Source: Xanthostigma xanthostigma (taxonomy: Eukaryota > Arthropoda > Insecta > Raphidioptera > Raphidiidae). From it: a DNA stretch of 64,000 nt. The translations under genes and the position numbers were made by a program. The notes under the pieces were generated by a model. The model had not been told where the DNA came from, ran no database searches, and saw only the letters and a program-made list of their open reading frames with translations. Within the stretch, counting starts at the first letter, position 1; the number at the start of each line of letters is the position of its first letter. Below are positions 44,453 through 54,894 of the stretch, piece after piece. The stretch spans positions 37,631,108 to 37,695,107 of the forward strand of contig OY754467.1 in NCBI GenBank assembly GCA_963575645.1, read 5' to 3'.

Positions 44453-45151
44453 AACAGTTTAACGTTTAGGTACTGACCAAAAAGTGTTCATATTGCAATG
44501 AGTGGTGTATTATGAGGTGAACAGATTGCAATGCAACAAAGTTAACAAACTAATAAGGCTTATTGCGATGGCAATTTTCGACGATGTAAAAGAAGATATT
44601 TTCAATTTAATATCCTTCTCTCCAAATTCAGATTTGTACATCTATACCTACCTACTAATATTATTATATAGAGGTAAAGTTTGTAAGTTTGATTGTAGAA
44701 GGTATAATGTCTGTAACTACCTACTCATTCGATTTCACAATTTTTTGGTACCCTGGTGAAACCAGCGTCGACCTCAAAACTTTGTTATTTTACGCTTTTA
44801 AATAAATTACCCTTTCTTGAAGGAGGTTCATTTTTGTAAAATATTTTGACGTAGGTATAACGTCTTATAAATTGATGAAACACCAGCTGCACGCACGAAA
44901 AAGTGTAACGCCGTAACGTTCCGCCTGTGCGTGCAAGCGAGAGCGCAGTATAAGCGATAGAGAAGCACGATCGGCCCAAGTTTGACAGCTACTAAAATTT
45001 AGGTTATGTATTATTCAATATGATATTCGAGCAGAATACGTTATCACGTAAAACTATCGTCCGTAAACCGATTTTACAGACAACCAATTTTTTTAATAAC
45101 TGAATAGTTCAATTTTTTCACTCGAAATATTCCATCTCTACTCAGAACTAT
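44453..45151. other. No gene; possible Helitron 5' end
   Basis: ACCTACTAATATTATTATAT then AGAGGTAAAGTTTGTAAGTT at 44648-44690 resembles the start of insect non-autonomous Helitron-like repeats. No 3' end is seen. Confidence 0.35.
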
Positions 45152-45153
45152 TA

Positions 45154-46252
45154 GCCTAGTCAAGAAGTGAGATTATGAGAAAATTAGATCCAAATCTCCA
45201 AAAAATATGAGCAATAGCTTATTCGATTTGGAAAAATATTCCGAAAAAGAGGTTTTTTTTTATTTTTTTCGCCGTCAAAAATTGCATTTGTTATAATTTT
45301 TTAAAGTTAACAACAAACTGGAAAAATGCTCATTTTTTAAATTTTTTGTTAACTTAAAAAAAATTATAATAAACAAAATAAAAATGTTTATAAACTTTTA
45401 TAACGTGTCTTGTTAAGTATATATGCTAAAAGGGCTCCACGAGGTAAAAAATTTATAGGCCAATTATTTAAACATTTTTTGTTGTTTTTAATGGAGACGG
45501 TTTTTATAAAAAAATATTTATTTAACAGTGGCAACACTTTTTTATAAATAAATTTAAGCATTTTTTTTCAACAGAACTTTATTTTTCAAGTGTTAATATG
45601 ACGCCATAAATTATTCAGATTTTTTAATTGTTATTTAATAGGTGCTATACAAAAATATTTCTGTGTTGTACTCTCTTAACAGGCGAAGCGCTCGAGCTGT
45701 AAAGGCCGCGCGGAACCCTATTTTCAGCATTAAATTAAAACTACTTATAAATAAGCATTAAAGATAGAGTTCGGGAAGTGGGACTTTTTTATTGTCTCCT
45801 CTTTAAGAATCTATTTTTTAATTTGCGCTATCACTTATAGTTTTTGAGTAATTGTCAAAAATCTGAGAGGCTTTTTAATCTTTTTGTTTTTCGTTAATAA
45901 AAAATGCAACGATGAAGGAAAGTTTTGGTTGAGGATCATAAATAAATAAGCTTTACCAATGTTTCGCTAGTGGCCAACGTTTCGAAAAATTTATTTTCAT
46001 CTTCAGGGCCACTAGCGAAACATTGGTAAAGCTTATTTATTTTATGATCCTTAACCAAAACTTTCCTTCATCGTAACATTCTATTGGATCAACACTACTT
46101 TATGCTGAAGACAACAAATGCAATTTTTCTCGACGAAAAAAATAAAAGAAAACGTCTTTTTCGGAATATTTTTCCGAATTGAATAAGCTATTACTCACAT
46201 TTTTTGGAAACTTGGCTCGATTTTTCTCATAGATCTCACTTCTTGACTATGC
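45154..46252. mobile_element. 1.1-kb foldback, TA-flanked, enclosing a hammerhead-like inverted pair
   Basis: TA at 45152-45153 and 46253-46254 flanks GCCTAGTCAAGAAGTGAGAT and its near-complement ATCTCACTTCTTGACTATGC. Arms are about 135 bp (to about 45290 and from about 46115), sharing GGAAAAATATTCCGAAAAAG. The interior holds several hundred A+T-rich bases, then an inverted pair at 45911-46078 with a hammerhead-like core. No transposase is seen. Confidence 0.75.
45911..46078 (-). ncRNA. Hammerhead-like unit with long stem I, inside the foldback
   Basis: On the minus strand, CTGAAGA (plus 46000-46006) is followed by a stem II of GAAAA with TTTTC, then GAAACGTT. The sequences on either side of the core (plus 45955-45975 and 46008-46028) are perfect 21-base complements and would form stem I; pairing continues outward through AAGCTTATTTAT. 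The core fits CUGANGA and GAAA, with one extra base before stem II and a GUU triplet. Stem III would be only two pairs. Confidence 0.5.
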
Positions 46253-46317
46253 TATACACCCGAGTGCAAAAGAATGAATGGGGGGGGGTCATGAGTACGC
46301 ACATTCATGAATTCCTG

Positions 46318-46844
46318 GCTGTATATCCGCGGATACGGATCTGATTACGGATTTTTGGTTACAAGATCCGCGGATACGGATACGGATCTTAATTTTCTTA
46401 GAGTACGCGGCGGTAAATATTGCACATCGACCTTTGGAAAGAGACTATCTGTTATGGGAAAAAGTTATTGACCTCTTTAAGAGTTAACTCTCATAACAGA
46501 TTGTCTCTTTCCAAAGATCGATGTGCAATATCTCATTATAATAAATATAATTATAAATATTTAGTACCTTTGAGTTATGTACTATTAGTATGGTACTCAC
46601 TACGATAAATGTTTGCAATATAAAGGTGACAAATACGATTTAAAAAAATAAAAAATAATCTGAATGGAATTTAACAGGTTTTCATTATTACCTAATTCAT
46701 GCCTATATACTATATATAAAATTTCATCTTGAAAATTAATAAGGTAAAAGATCCGTAAAAGATCCTCCAAAAACTAACGGATACGGATCTTTCTTCTCCC
46801 TCGGATATCCGCGGATACGGATACGGATATCCGGCACATCACTA
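46318..46844. mobile_element. hAT-like remnant rich in CGGATA repeats, with internal hairpin
   Basis: The right end CCGGCACATCACTA resembles the hAT terminus of the element at 26482-28672. Both sides carry inverted TATCCGCGGATACGGATACG blocks. The left terminus and target duplication are not found, so it is truncated. Arms 46417-46459 and 46490-46531 form a strong hairpin (CCTTTGGAAAGAGACTATCT against AGATTGTCTCTTTCCAAAG). Confidence 0.6.
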
Positions 46845-47882
46845 GTAGGTACCAACATAACGAGTATATTATATCGTGAACTATCTCGGAATTCTTTCTA
46901 TTTGAAGATGAAAGAGTTGTAAGTGGATTTAAACTGTATATAAGTTATTGATGTACGGACTGGGTGTCTATTAGTTTAGCGAAATGGCGAATAGTGGAGC
47001 GAGAACGCTGCGCTAACAGAACGAATGAATGGGACGAAGAGGCCGTGACGTTTTGCACGATCTGCTTCGCAGTTCCTTCGCAGTCATTCACAGTCTTATT
47101 GACGCCGACTGCTTATTCGCGAATGGATCGTAAACTAGAACGTGACTGGCTTCTGTCTGCGCGATGCGCCGATGTTTCATTTGTATTGCTGTGGCTGAAA
47201 ACGTAGTATTTGCGCTGTAATTCCGTTTTGATAGCTTTTCAAAACTAAACACGGACAAATGGAGAAATATTACAACTATAAGTTGCAATTTTTTTTATAT
47301 CCTTCAATTAATGATTGTTATTTCAAGCGTACCGGAAACTCGTATTATTTTTTTTAGTTTCACAATACCATTATAAAATACATTTTTCTCTCTAAAATCA
47401 TACAAAACTTTCATTCGGTTACATAAGAAAATATTCGAGAATAACGTTATCTGCAATTAATTAAATACACAGTACCTAATAATAATTATTTATTGTTAAT
47501 AATTTACACATGTGCGGAGTACTATAACAAATAATCATTACTGTTTATTTAATTAATAAATTGATAACGTTTGTCTCGAATATTTTCTTATGTAATCTCA
47601 TGGAAATTTATAGAGAAAAAATGGAGATTGCGAAAGTGTAAAACAAATATAATGTTGCCATTTGAAAAAAAATGCATGTATCTACACTTCCGGTTGTTTG
47701 AAGTTCAAAAAAAAAAATATATAGGTATATTTCAGCTGTTTCCGATAGTAAGTAAATCTCGAGTTGAACAAAAAACTACTATAACTTTTTTTTTTGTATC
47801 GAGTAGGATACACGAATTATTTACTGTTATTATTTTCGGTAAACGCACTGTATATCTAATAAAATAAAAAAAATTGATATAA
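46845..47882. other. Unassigned; G+C-richer block at 46960-47206
   Basis: The 46960-47206 stretch has coding-like composition and an 80-codon open frame (TNEWDEEAVTFCTICF within it), but no splice sites, homology or neighbours support a gene. The remainder is A+T-rich. Confidence 0.35.
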
Positions 47883-48115
47883 GTACCACGTTTTTAAAAC
47901 GAAGTATGAAGTATAAAATAATTTTTTTAACTTGTACGATTTGAAATGAAAAACGTTGGGCGCATTATTTTTATCTCATAAATAGATTTTTTCATTGATA
48001 GTTACTCTCTACACTTCTTATATACCTATCGCATGCGCCCCACGTTTTTCGTTTCCAATCCTACAAGTTAAAAAAAATATTTTATACTTTTTAGTTCGTT
48101 TTAAAAATGTGGTAT
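47883..48115. repeat. Long hairpin, arms about 85 bp
   Basis: Arms 47883-47966 and 48030-48115 are near-complements: ACCACGTTTTTAAAACGAA against TTCGTTTTAAAAATGTGGT, and GAAAAACGTTGGGCGCAT against GCGCCCCACGTTTTTCG. It is probably a small MITE; no target duplication was identified. Confidence 0.75.
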
Positions 48116-48214
48116 ATTACAAAAATTAAGTTATTTTATAATTTTCTACTTTTTAGTTACTAATAAAAACGTGGTAAAAACAAAAATACATCGTAAAAAA
48201 ATAAAAATGTTATA

Positions 48215-48286
48215 TGGGCCATGGGGGTCGAATCTGAGACCTTCGCGTTGTGAGCACGACGCTCTAACCAACTGAGCTACGGCCAA
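48215..48286 (-). tRNA. tRNA-Ile-derived gene copy with anticodon CAC (probable pseudogene)
   Basis: On the minus strand the 72-base sequence begins TTGGCCGTAGCTCAGTTGG, then TTAGAGC, an anticodon arm TCGTG-CTCACAA-CGCGA, AGGTC, and a T arm with ATTCGAC. The D arm (GCTC/GAGC) and anticodon stem pair well and the acceptor stem pairs at six of seven positions. The overall text closely follows eukaryotic isoleucine tRNA, but the AAT anticodon is replaced by CAC (valine). The T stem pairs poorly, so it is probably a pseudogene or SINE head. Confidence 0.55.
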
Positions 48287-48988
48287 TGATTGCAAGATGT
48301 CGTACAACGGTAAATAAGTAACATTGAATTATATGTATTTATAAAAATTTCTTTATTTATTTATTATTTTCTTCTTTATTTTATTATTTTCTCGTATTGT
48401 CATCTACTTCTAAGTTATGTTAAAAATTTCAAGTCTCTGTCTCATCAGGAAGTCAGTTTAAAATCAATTACAAATCCGCCCGACATACACGAAAAGCAAG
48501 TTAATATAAACGTGATGAAATAAACGTTCTTTGTTTAGTTGCCATAGTTATGGATTATAACGCAGCCATGCGCGATTTATTTTACGAGAAACCGCGTGTT
48601 ATTTATTTTTGAAAGGTCATTTGATAATTAACAGAGTTGATTCGGCAATTATATAAAATGTGTGCCTGCAAATTAGTTTATGAAAACAAAATCCCTATGT
48701 TGTATTTGTTTGCTTGATTAAGGTAGCCTTTATTTGGTTTCCCATTTCACAAACATGAGCTTTTGGCTTTCAAAGGCGCGTGTTTGGAGAGGGTGTTTGT
48801 CCGACTGTAATATGTACACTAGTGTGAAAAGGATTAATTTGTATGTGAGTAATAAGTGAGATGAACATTGACATTTCATTTGAAAAATGTGGCAACGTTC
48901 AGTTGTTTTCGATAGACCAAGATAAAGTCATTATTCCTCAACTTTCTTTGTATAATATTATACAGAATGTTTAAGTATTATTCAGTAA
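48287..48988. other. No gene recognised
   Basis: A+T-rich interval, nothing supportable. Confidence 0.4.
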
Positions 48989-49090
48989 CGATGAAGGAAG
49001 GTTTTGGTTGCTGATCATAAATAAGCTTTACCAATGTTACGCTAGTGGCCAACGTTTCGAAAAAATATTTTCTTCTTTAAGGCCTCAAGC
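48989..49090 (-). repeat. Single arm of the hammerhead-like repeat seen at 45.9-46.1 kb
   Basis: GATGAAGGAAGGTTTTGGTT, AAGCTTTACCAATGTTACGC and GGCCAACGTTTCGAAAAAAT closely match 45911-46000. The CTGAAGA core half is decayed (plus TTCTTTAAGGCC) and the second arm is missing. Confidence 0.6.
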
Positions 49091-49164
49091 TGGTCAAATA
49101 GTGGTAAATTGTTTTAACAATATACATGATCATTATTATTATGAGTTTGCACAACTTTTAACTT

Positions 49165-49640
49165 CTTAATAATAAATAATAATAAAATTTTATTGTCAAA
49201 GAATAGTAAAAGAACAGAAAATTACAATATTTATTACAGCTGTGTACCAATATTGTTACTATCGGAAAAAAGGTGTGAAAAAACCCAAGCTTATAGATGT
49301 TCTATATCTATAGGATGCACTGATGCACTAATTTTGGAGCAGTATATGTTTGATCCGCTTATGTTTACATCCCGTAAGGTCACTGTGGTTATAGTTAACG
49401 ATTTCGTTTATAATTACGGAATCACTGAAACTGCATTTTAGAAAGAATTTTACAGTTGCGGCATGTATTGTCAACGGTGTTATGCAATAGGGTGATTGGG
49501 GTGAATTTAGGAAGGCGTCTTGCTATTCGGAGGATCTTGTTTTGTAGGATTTGCAAATTTTGGAAGTTTGAATTGCTCATTGATCTCCAAACAGGGCAGG
49601 CATAAGTAAAAAATGTATTCAATTTTTATATAAACTGTCA
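49165..49640 (-). mobile_element. 5'-truncated jockey-like LINE fragment
   Basis: The minus-strand frame 49628-49422 reads FFTYACPVWRSMSNSNFQ, then NLQILQNKILRIARRLPKF and TPITLLHNTV. This is the conserved C-terminal region of jockey/CR1-type reverse transcriptases (YAxxVW...LQxxQNKxLRxxxxxP). The 3' UTR follows to an AATAAAATTTTATTATT tail at about 49170-49195. No endonuclease or catalytic RT motif remains. Confidence 0.82.
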
Positions 49641-50166
49641 CAGTGAAAAACATTAAAATATTTATCTAAGAATATATGATCAAAGAGATTCTTCTGTGCA
49701 TTGATATTTGATACTATTATTATTATAATTATTATTCAGTAACTTAGTAACAAATTTACTTTAAGGTCTTGTATCTATTAAGGCGTGTCTTGTATCTATT
49801 TAGCTTCTTATTTCTTTTACGTAGACTGCAAACAAATGACGTCACGCCTTGTTCCATAGTGATCAATTTTAAATTAACTGTAACTTTTTTATTCATAGAT
49901 TTTTTTTTAAACAAATACAGAGAAACTATTTTTCCATGTTAGTCTGTTTAAAAAATTAGTGCAAAATTGGTCCATACCCAATTAGGCAGTTTGGAGAATT
50001 TTTTGACGCCAAACTCCCAGAAAAGAGATTAGTATGCAGTAAGAAATATATAAATTATCTCAGGGAACCAGCTGTCCCTCTGCGTTTCCATTGCGCTCAC
50101 CCATATGTATAACTTTAATTTACATAAATTTTATTATGTGATTGGGATTTGTTCGGCCAGTAGTGC
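49641..50166. other. No gene recognised
   Basis: A+T-rich flank, nothing supportable. Confidence 0.4.
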
Positions 50167-50172
50167 AACTAT

Positions 50173-50177
<5 letters not shown>

Positions 50178-50254
<77 letters not shown>

Positions 50255-50256
50255 TG

Positions 50257-50294
<38 letters not shown>

Positions 50295-50694
50295 TATGAC
50301 TTTATGTCATAACAGACGCCATTCGCACCATTAATATTTTTCATCTATCACACTTCCCGTTATTTTCTACATTTTTTCAACTTCAACTAATTAATAGCAA
50401 TAGGCAAATGAAGGAATTTTAGGACATTAGGATAAGGTAGGCAAGTTTTGAGCACAGGAGTTTGACAGGTAATCCGCCATGGCCTTGAATAAGGAACCAT
50501 CTCGATATTTATCTGGAATTATCGAGGGAAACTATGGAAAACCTCATCAAGTTAGCCGGTACAGGAATTACCGTTTCTCGGCGAGAGGCAGCAGGAAAAG
50601 TCCTAGCCACAACTGTCCCCCCCGGGATTAGAACCCGATACCTCACCAATACGAGTCTAGTGCTCTCGCTACTACTCCACAGCGCGCTCTGTGT
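50178..50694 (-). mobile_element. tRNA-headed SINE with long trinucleotide tail, 11-bp TSD
   Basis: The exact 11-bp repeat AACTATTGAAT flanks it at 50167-50177 and 50695-50705. On the minus strand the head carries GCGAGAGCACTAGACTCG and the B box GGTTCTAATCC (plus 50625-50635). A body follows with GGTTTTCCATAGTTTCCCTC, GATAATTCCAG, GATGGTTCCTTATTCAAGG, resembling the conserved central domain of several insect SINEs. It ends in a run of about 115 bases of ATT repeat (plus 50176-50293). Open frames through the head are not genes. Confidence 0.78.
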
Positions 50695-50705
50695 AACTAT
50701 TGAAT

Positions 50706-51103
50706 TATTATTGGTAGATAATACTTAACTGAATCGATAAAATCTCGTGTAAAATTTAAATAATACCAACTCACGCATTCGCATGAGATAATTAGTAGTT
50801 TAATTACATTGAGAAGACTCGAATATGGAAATGGAATTCTAGAACGCTGAGGCAACAGTTATCCCAAGCTGTGTGGACCCTTCGTTGTGTTGACAGCGGC
50901 TACGAACTTGCTGCGATTGCATTATAATGCAAATATAATATTGTCCGACCCTTTTGTCCATTCGAATTTGATACCGTTGACTCGTCACCCGTTTTAATGG
51001 CCACTGAATCCAACCAGTGTAAAGGAAGAATACCCTTATTTAAGAAGAACATATCATTTTAAGTTTCGCAGTTCATAAAATATGACAGAACTATTGTGCT
51101 TTT
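50706..51103. other. No gene recognised
   Basis: Mixed-composition interval, nothing supportable. Confidence 0.4.
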
Positions 51104-51106
51104 TAA

Positions 51107-51659
51107 AGGCTCTCACAGACCAAGGCGGCCGCGGTGGCGATCGTGGTTGCGACACACCAAAGCGAATTTATCGCCTGATCGCGCACATAGAAAAACGCAA
51201 TACAAATTAAAATAAAACGTAGCAATAAGTTAAATGAGTTTAATAAATATGACTTGGTATGAACTAGAAGAAATTTTACTTGTAGCAGCTATTTTAAAAG
51301 ACAACGAAAAATAAGAGTAAGTTTTTTTATTTTGTCCTATTAGTGTCTCAACTATTACGTAATAAAATTTATTTAATCTGTACAAATAGAAGTAACAAAT
51401 CATATAAAATTATGTATTTTAACAATAACTTTTTCGGTAATACTCGACATTTCAATTTTGTATTCAACTATAACAGCTAACACAGCGTTCAGCGGCCAAA
51501 TACGACACAAATCGTTTGGCCGCCACCGCATAGTGGCCGCAAGACCGAACACTGCAAATTCCCGCCAAAATGACCGCGAACGCACTTCTGTCTGAACACG
51601 TACATTAAAACAACATGTTTTATGTTATCGCCACCGCGGCCGCCTTGATCTGTGAGAGC
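51107..51659. mobile_element. PIF/Harbinger deletion derivative, TSD TAA, two divergent-gene remnants
   Basis: TAA flanks it at 51104-51106 and 51660-51662. Ends are G+C-rich inverted repeats: GCTCTCACAGACCAAGGCGG then CCGCGGTGGCGAT, and their complement. On the plus strand ATG at 51249 opens MTWYELEEILLVAAILKDNE, resembling the start of Harbinger transposases. On the minus strand MSSITEKVIVKIHNFI lies where the Myb/SANT- or MADF-like partner gene normally begins. Convergent gene starts from each end with the middle deleted would explain both. Neither protein is functional. Confidence 0.72.
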
Positions 51660-51732
51660 TAATGTTACGCGATATATTTTTAAGTTATCATTACAGACAT
51701 AGAACGATCAGCAATTTCGGGTGCAGACACTT

Positions 51733-51925
51733 TCAATAAAAGTATTAGTAAGTAAGTAAGTAAGTAATTTATTTGCAAATGCCAAGAAATTGGAAACAAA
51801 AAGTCAAAAATAAAACATACAAATACAGAATTAAAATATCATTATAAAATTACACAATATAAAAAATATCAATATAAAACATCAAAATAAAACATACTAA
51901 AAGTATCTTTATAAAGATAATCCCT
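51733..51925 (-). mobile_element. 3' end of a LINE with GTAA-repeat tail
   Basis: Plus 51737-51760 is a run of AGTA repeats followed by ATTTATTTGCAAATGCC. On the minus strand this is a 3' UTR ending AATAAAT then TTAC repeats, typical of 5'-truncated jockey/CR1-like copies. No coding part remains. Confidence 0.5.
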
Positions 51926-51956
51926 AGCTCTGATGGTAACTATGGTACCCAAATTA

Positions 51957-52430
51957 TCTAAATATATAAAAGGAAACCGTGACTGACTGATCTATCAACG
52001 CACAGCTCAAACCACTGGACGGATTGGGCTGAAATTTGGCACACATTATAATTATTATGACGTAGATATCTGCTAAGAACAGATTTTTGGAAATATAACA
52101 CCTAAAAGGGTGTAACGGGGGTTCAAAATTTGCATGGAGAAATCATATAAGATAGATGTGTATCAATTCGAAAATGCGCAGGATTACTCCTGTCAACAAA
52201 TAAATAAAAACGTGTTTCTTGCTTTTTCAAAAACAACCACTTTAGAAGGTGAAAAGAGGTAGATAGTTTAAAAATCAATATGGGTCTCAATTTCAAGGTT
52301 TGTCAGGACGTTGATAATTTTGAAATTTATTAGGGGGGTTTACGTCAAGAAAGGAGTTACTATATGCCAAATAATGGGAATGCATCCGTGTTTCGTCTCA
52401 ATCGCGTGCGAAGCCGCGGGTAACGGCTAG
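51957..52430 (+). mobile_element. Non-autonomous Helitron, family H2
   Basis: It starts TCTAAATATATAAAAGG after A (51956) and ends with the hairpin AGCCG-CGGGTAA-CGGCT (52412-52428) and CTAG (52427-52430), followed by T. These are complete Helitron ends inserted between A and T. The interior contains GGACGGATTGGGCTGAAATT, common in insect non-autonomous Helitrons. No helicase is present. Confidence 0.82.
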
Positions 52431-52744
52431 TCATTTATAAAACTGTACCTGCCCTTTCAGAAACAATACTTTTTAGAATTATTCTTAGGGAAATATATTC
52501 ATGTTTTTTTTTCATTGCTTTATTTTACAGTTGCGCGATATAGAAGCTCACGAGAGAGGTATTATTTTATTTGTTTACGTCCGTTCCTTTTCACTTCGTT
52601 TATTCATAAAGGAACGCGCCGTGAAAATAATTGCTTTTCGGTTTGAAACAGTCGACTGTGCTTATAATGGCAACTCGGACACTTCTCATAACAAACAGCG
52701 TGGGGCTTTCACGGCTTCTTCTAGGTTTGGCTAAACTTGCTACT

Positions 52745-53309
52745 TTTACCATTCCAATCCACAAGTGGCGAATGGTACTAGTTTAGGTCAAAAATTTTAC
52801 TATATCTTTCCGTTTTGAGGTCCCCCGAATCCAAAAAACATATTTTTGGAAAAACTCTGTGCGTCTGTTAGTCTGTGAACACGATACAGGTCAAACGGAT
52901 GAGCGGATTGAAACCAAATTTTGGGAGGATGTTTGGTGTGCAAATATGAAGAGCTCTATTGTTTTTGGGGAAAATCGGCGCATGCGCAGAAGAAATATAT
53001 GCTAAAACGGTATTTTTTATATAATAATTTAATAGTATACTTTTCATAACGGCTTATTATTCTATTTATTTATTCAAGAAAGTTTTGTTAAAAAATTTTT
53101 TTCTAAACTTTATAGTTTCGTAAATATTTTGAAAATAAAAAAAAATCATCCGCTCTTTTGTTTTATGGATCTGTCAGAAATAAACTAATTAGGCATGCTT
53201 TGATTAATTTTTACATGACGTGGAACATACTATGTAGGTATCCATGGCAACGAATAGTTAATATCATATTGAATACTAGCCATTACCCGCGTCACCTCAC
53301 GCGATATCA
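52745..53309 (-). repeat. Dispersed repeat family 1, copy e, first part
   Basis: The copy is reverse-oriented and begins ACCATTCCAATCCACAAGTG. It includes GAGCGGATTGAAACCAAATT, ATCGGCGCATGCGCAG and ATTACCCGCGTCACCTCACG, then stops at GCGATATCA where inserted DNA begins. The remaining about 75 bp resumes at about 54003. Confidence 0.78.
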
Positions 53310-53446
53310 ATAATTAGTGTATTTGCCATAAGGCACTTACACTATTGGCGTCGGTCGGATGGCGGGACCTAGGGGTCGGACCAAAATTTCTCGACGTTTC
53401 ATAGCCTCCTAAACACTTTGGCACCATTTTTGGAAAAGTCTATTTA

Positions 53447-53485
<39 letters not shown>

Positions 53486-54002
53486 ATATAAGTGTACGGG
53501 CAATAACTTTCGAAGGAGTTAATTGATTTGAACGAAATTTGGTCCACATGTTGGAATCCATCACCGCACGAAGCCTATTTAAAATGGGCCCAATCGGGCC
53601 ACTATAAGGGTAGGTTTTAGGGGTTGAAAAATGTTTTTGGGCCCAAAAATACCGAAAAATTTTTCGGAATCGTTTCAAAATTGAAATTTAACCCATTAGT
53701 AAAGATAAAAATGTGCTGCCAAAATTTTATTAAAATCGGCCCGGCAGGACCGGACTTAAAAATTTTATGAAAACGTTAGTTTGTAGATATGGATTTACTT
53801 AGTGAAGGGTGAATTTAATTTGCTAAATTGATAGTAATATCGAAATTAAGAAAAAAATATTATTTTAAGGGATGTATTAAGGGGTTAAATTTTGTATTTT
53901 GTCCAAAGACAAAAGGATTAAATTCACATAATAAAGCCACACTGCCTATTATAGCAAATACACTATATTGTCGACAGGGTTTTGCACTGCGACCCGAGTT
54001 TT
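53310..54002. mobile_element. Nested insertion in family 1 copy e
   Basis: The left part (53312-53445) matches one end of the TIR family at 60916-61891: AGTGTATTTGCCATAAGGCA then ACTATTGGCGTCGGTCGGAT. TA repeats follow at 53450-53492. A second dispersed repeat (AATCGGCCCGGCAGGACCGG region) also occurs reversed at 57330-57480. The right junction is unclear. Confidence 0.55.
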
Positions 54003-54078
54003 TTTATTTTCTTTATTATAATCAAATGCCAACATTTTTGAAGTTGGAATGGTCTCGTCGTCCAATTGGTTGGAATTT
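54003..54078 (-). repeat. Dispersed repeat family 1, copy e, second part
   Basis: TTATAATCAAATGCCAACAT, TTTTGAAGTTGGAATGGTCT and GTCCAATTGGTTGGAATTTT complete the family 1 copy begun at 52745. Confidence 0.75.
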
Positions 54079-54154
54079 TTGGCTTGAGACAGCCGTCGAC
54101 CTTTTTTTCGAGACATGGCCTAGCGGTGTAAAAAAGCGTCCCTTAAAAATGGAT

Positions 54155-54382
54155 GTGTGGTCAATTTCTATCTCTGTCAGAACAGTAGAAACAAACAGGC
54201 CACAGCCATACTCTGTCCTCCTCACTCGTGTGTGGTCAATCTTCTATCTCTATCAGACTAGTAGAAACAAATTAGACCACACGCGTATTCTCTCCTCCTC
54301 ACTCATGTGTGATCAATCTTCTATCTCTCTCAGACTAGTAGAAACAAATTAGGCCACACGCATACTCTATCCTCTTCACTCA
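54155..54382. repeat. Three tandem copies of a 75-77-bp unit
   Basis: Units start GTGTGGTCAAT (54155), GTGTGGTCAAT (54230) and GTGTGATCAAT (54307). Each continues TTCTATCTCT, CAGACTAGTAGAAACAAATT (or variant) and CTCCTCACTC. The long plus-strand open frame through them runs across unrelated repeats and is not a gene. Confidence 0.8.
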
Positions 54383-54894
54383 GTGAACTGAAAAACAACT
54401 ACAGCGCGATATACGCTAAGGCAGTTCATTAACTACATAATAGATCACTTAATTATAACGGAAAAAAATTTTATACACGGTGGTTACAAAGAAATATGCA
54501 AATTATTATTAATTTGTAAAAAATATATATTATTATAATTACTTATGTATGATAAAACTCTTCCAAAATAATATTCTAAAAAAATATGAAAAGTGCTTAG
54601 TTTGTCGCAAAAAATCTCAACAATAGTGTACCAAATTTTGTCAAAATCGGTTCCAACTATAGAGTTAAAAACTATATCAAAAAAGATTTTTAAGTAAAAC
54701 AGATAAAATAACATTTTCTCGCGGAAAGGTTTTGTATAGTTTGACGTGTTCTATACATACTTAATCAGAAAATGAACCGTCCTCTTGTTTTTCTATTTTC
54801 TCATTTAATCTTCTTGAAATAATTTAGTTTCTTTCAGAAGCCACATTCTTTGTTTAATATTTTCTTGTGACGCTTTCTTTTTGGATTATAGATA

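Noticed and set aside
46964..47206. 80-codon open frame in a G+C-richer block
   Set aside because: Composition is suggestive but there are no splice sites, homology or promoter; left as unassigned.
50176..50293. AAT microsatellite as an independent feature
   Set aside because: The 11-bp duplication places it inside the SINE as its tail.
53828..54352. 174-codon plus-strand open frame
   Set aside because: It joins three unrelated repeats (dispersed repeat, family 1 end, tandem array), so it cannot be one gene.
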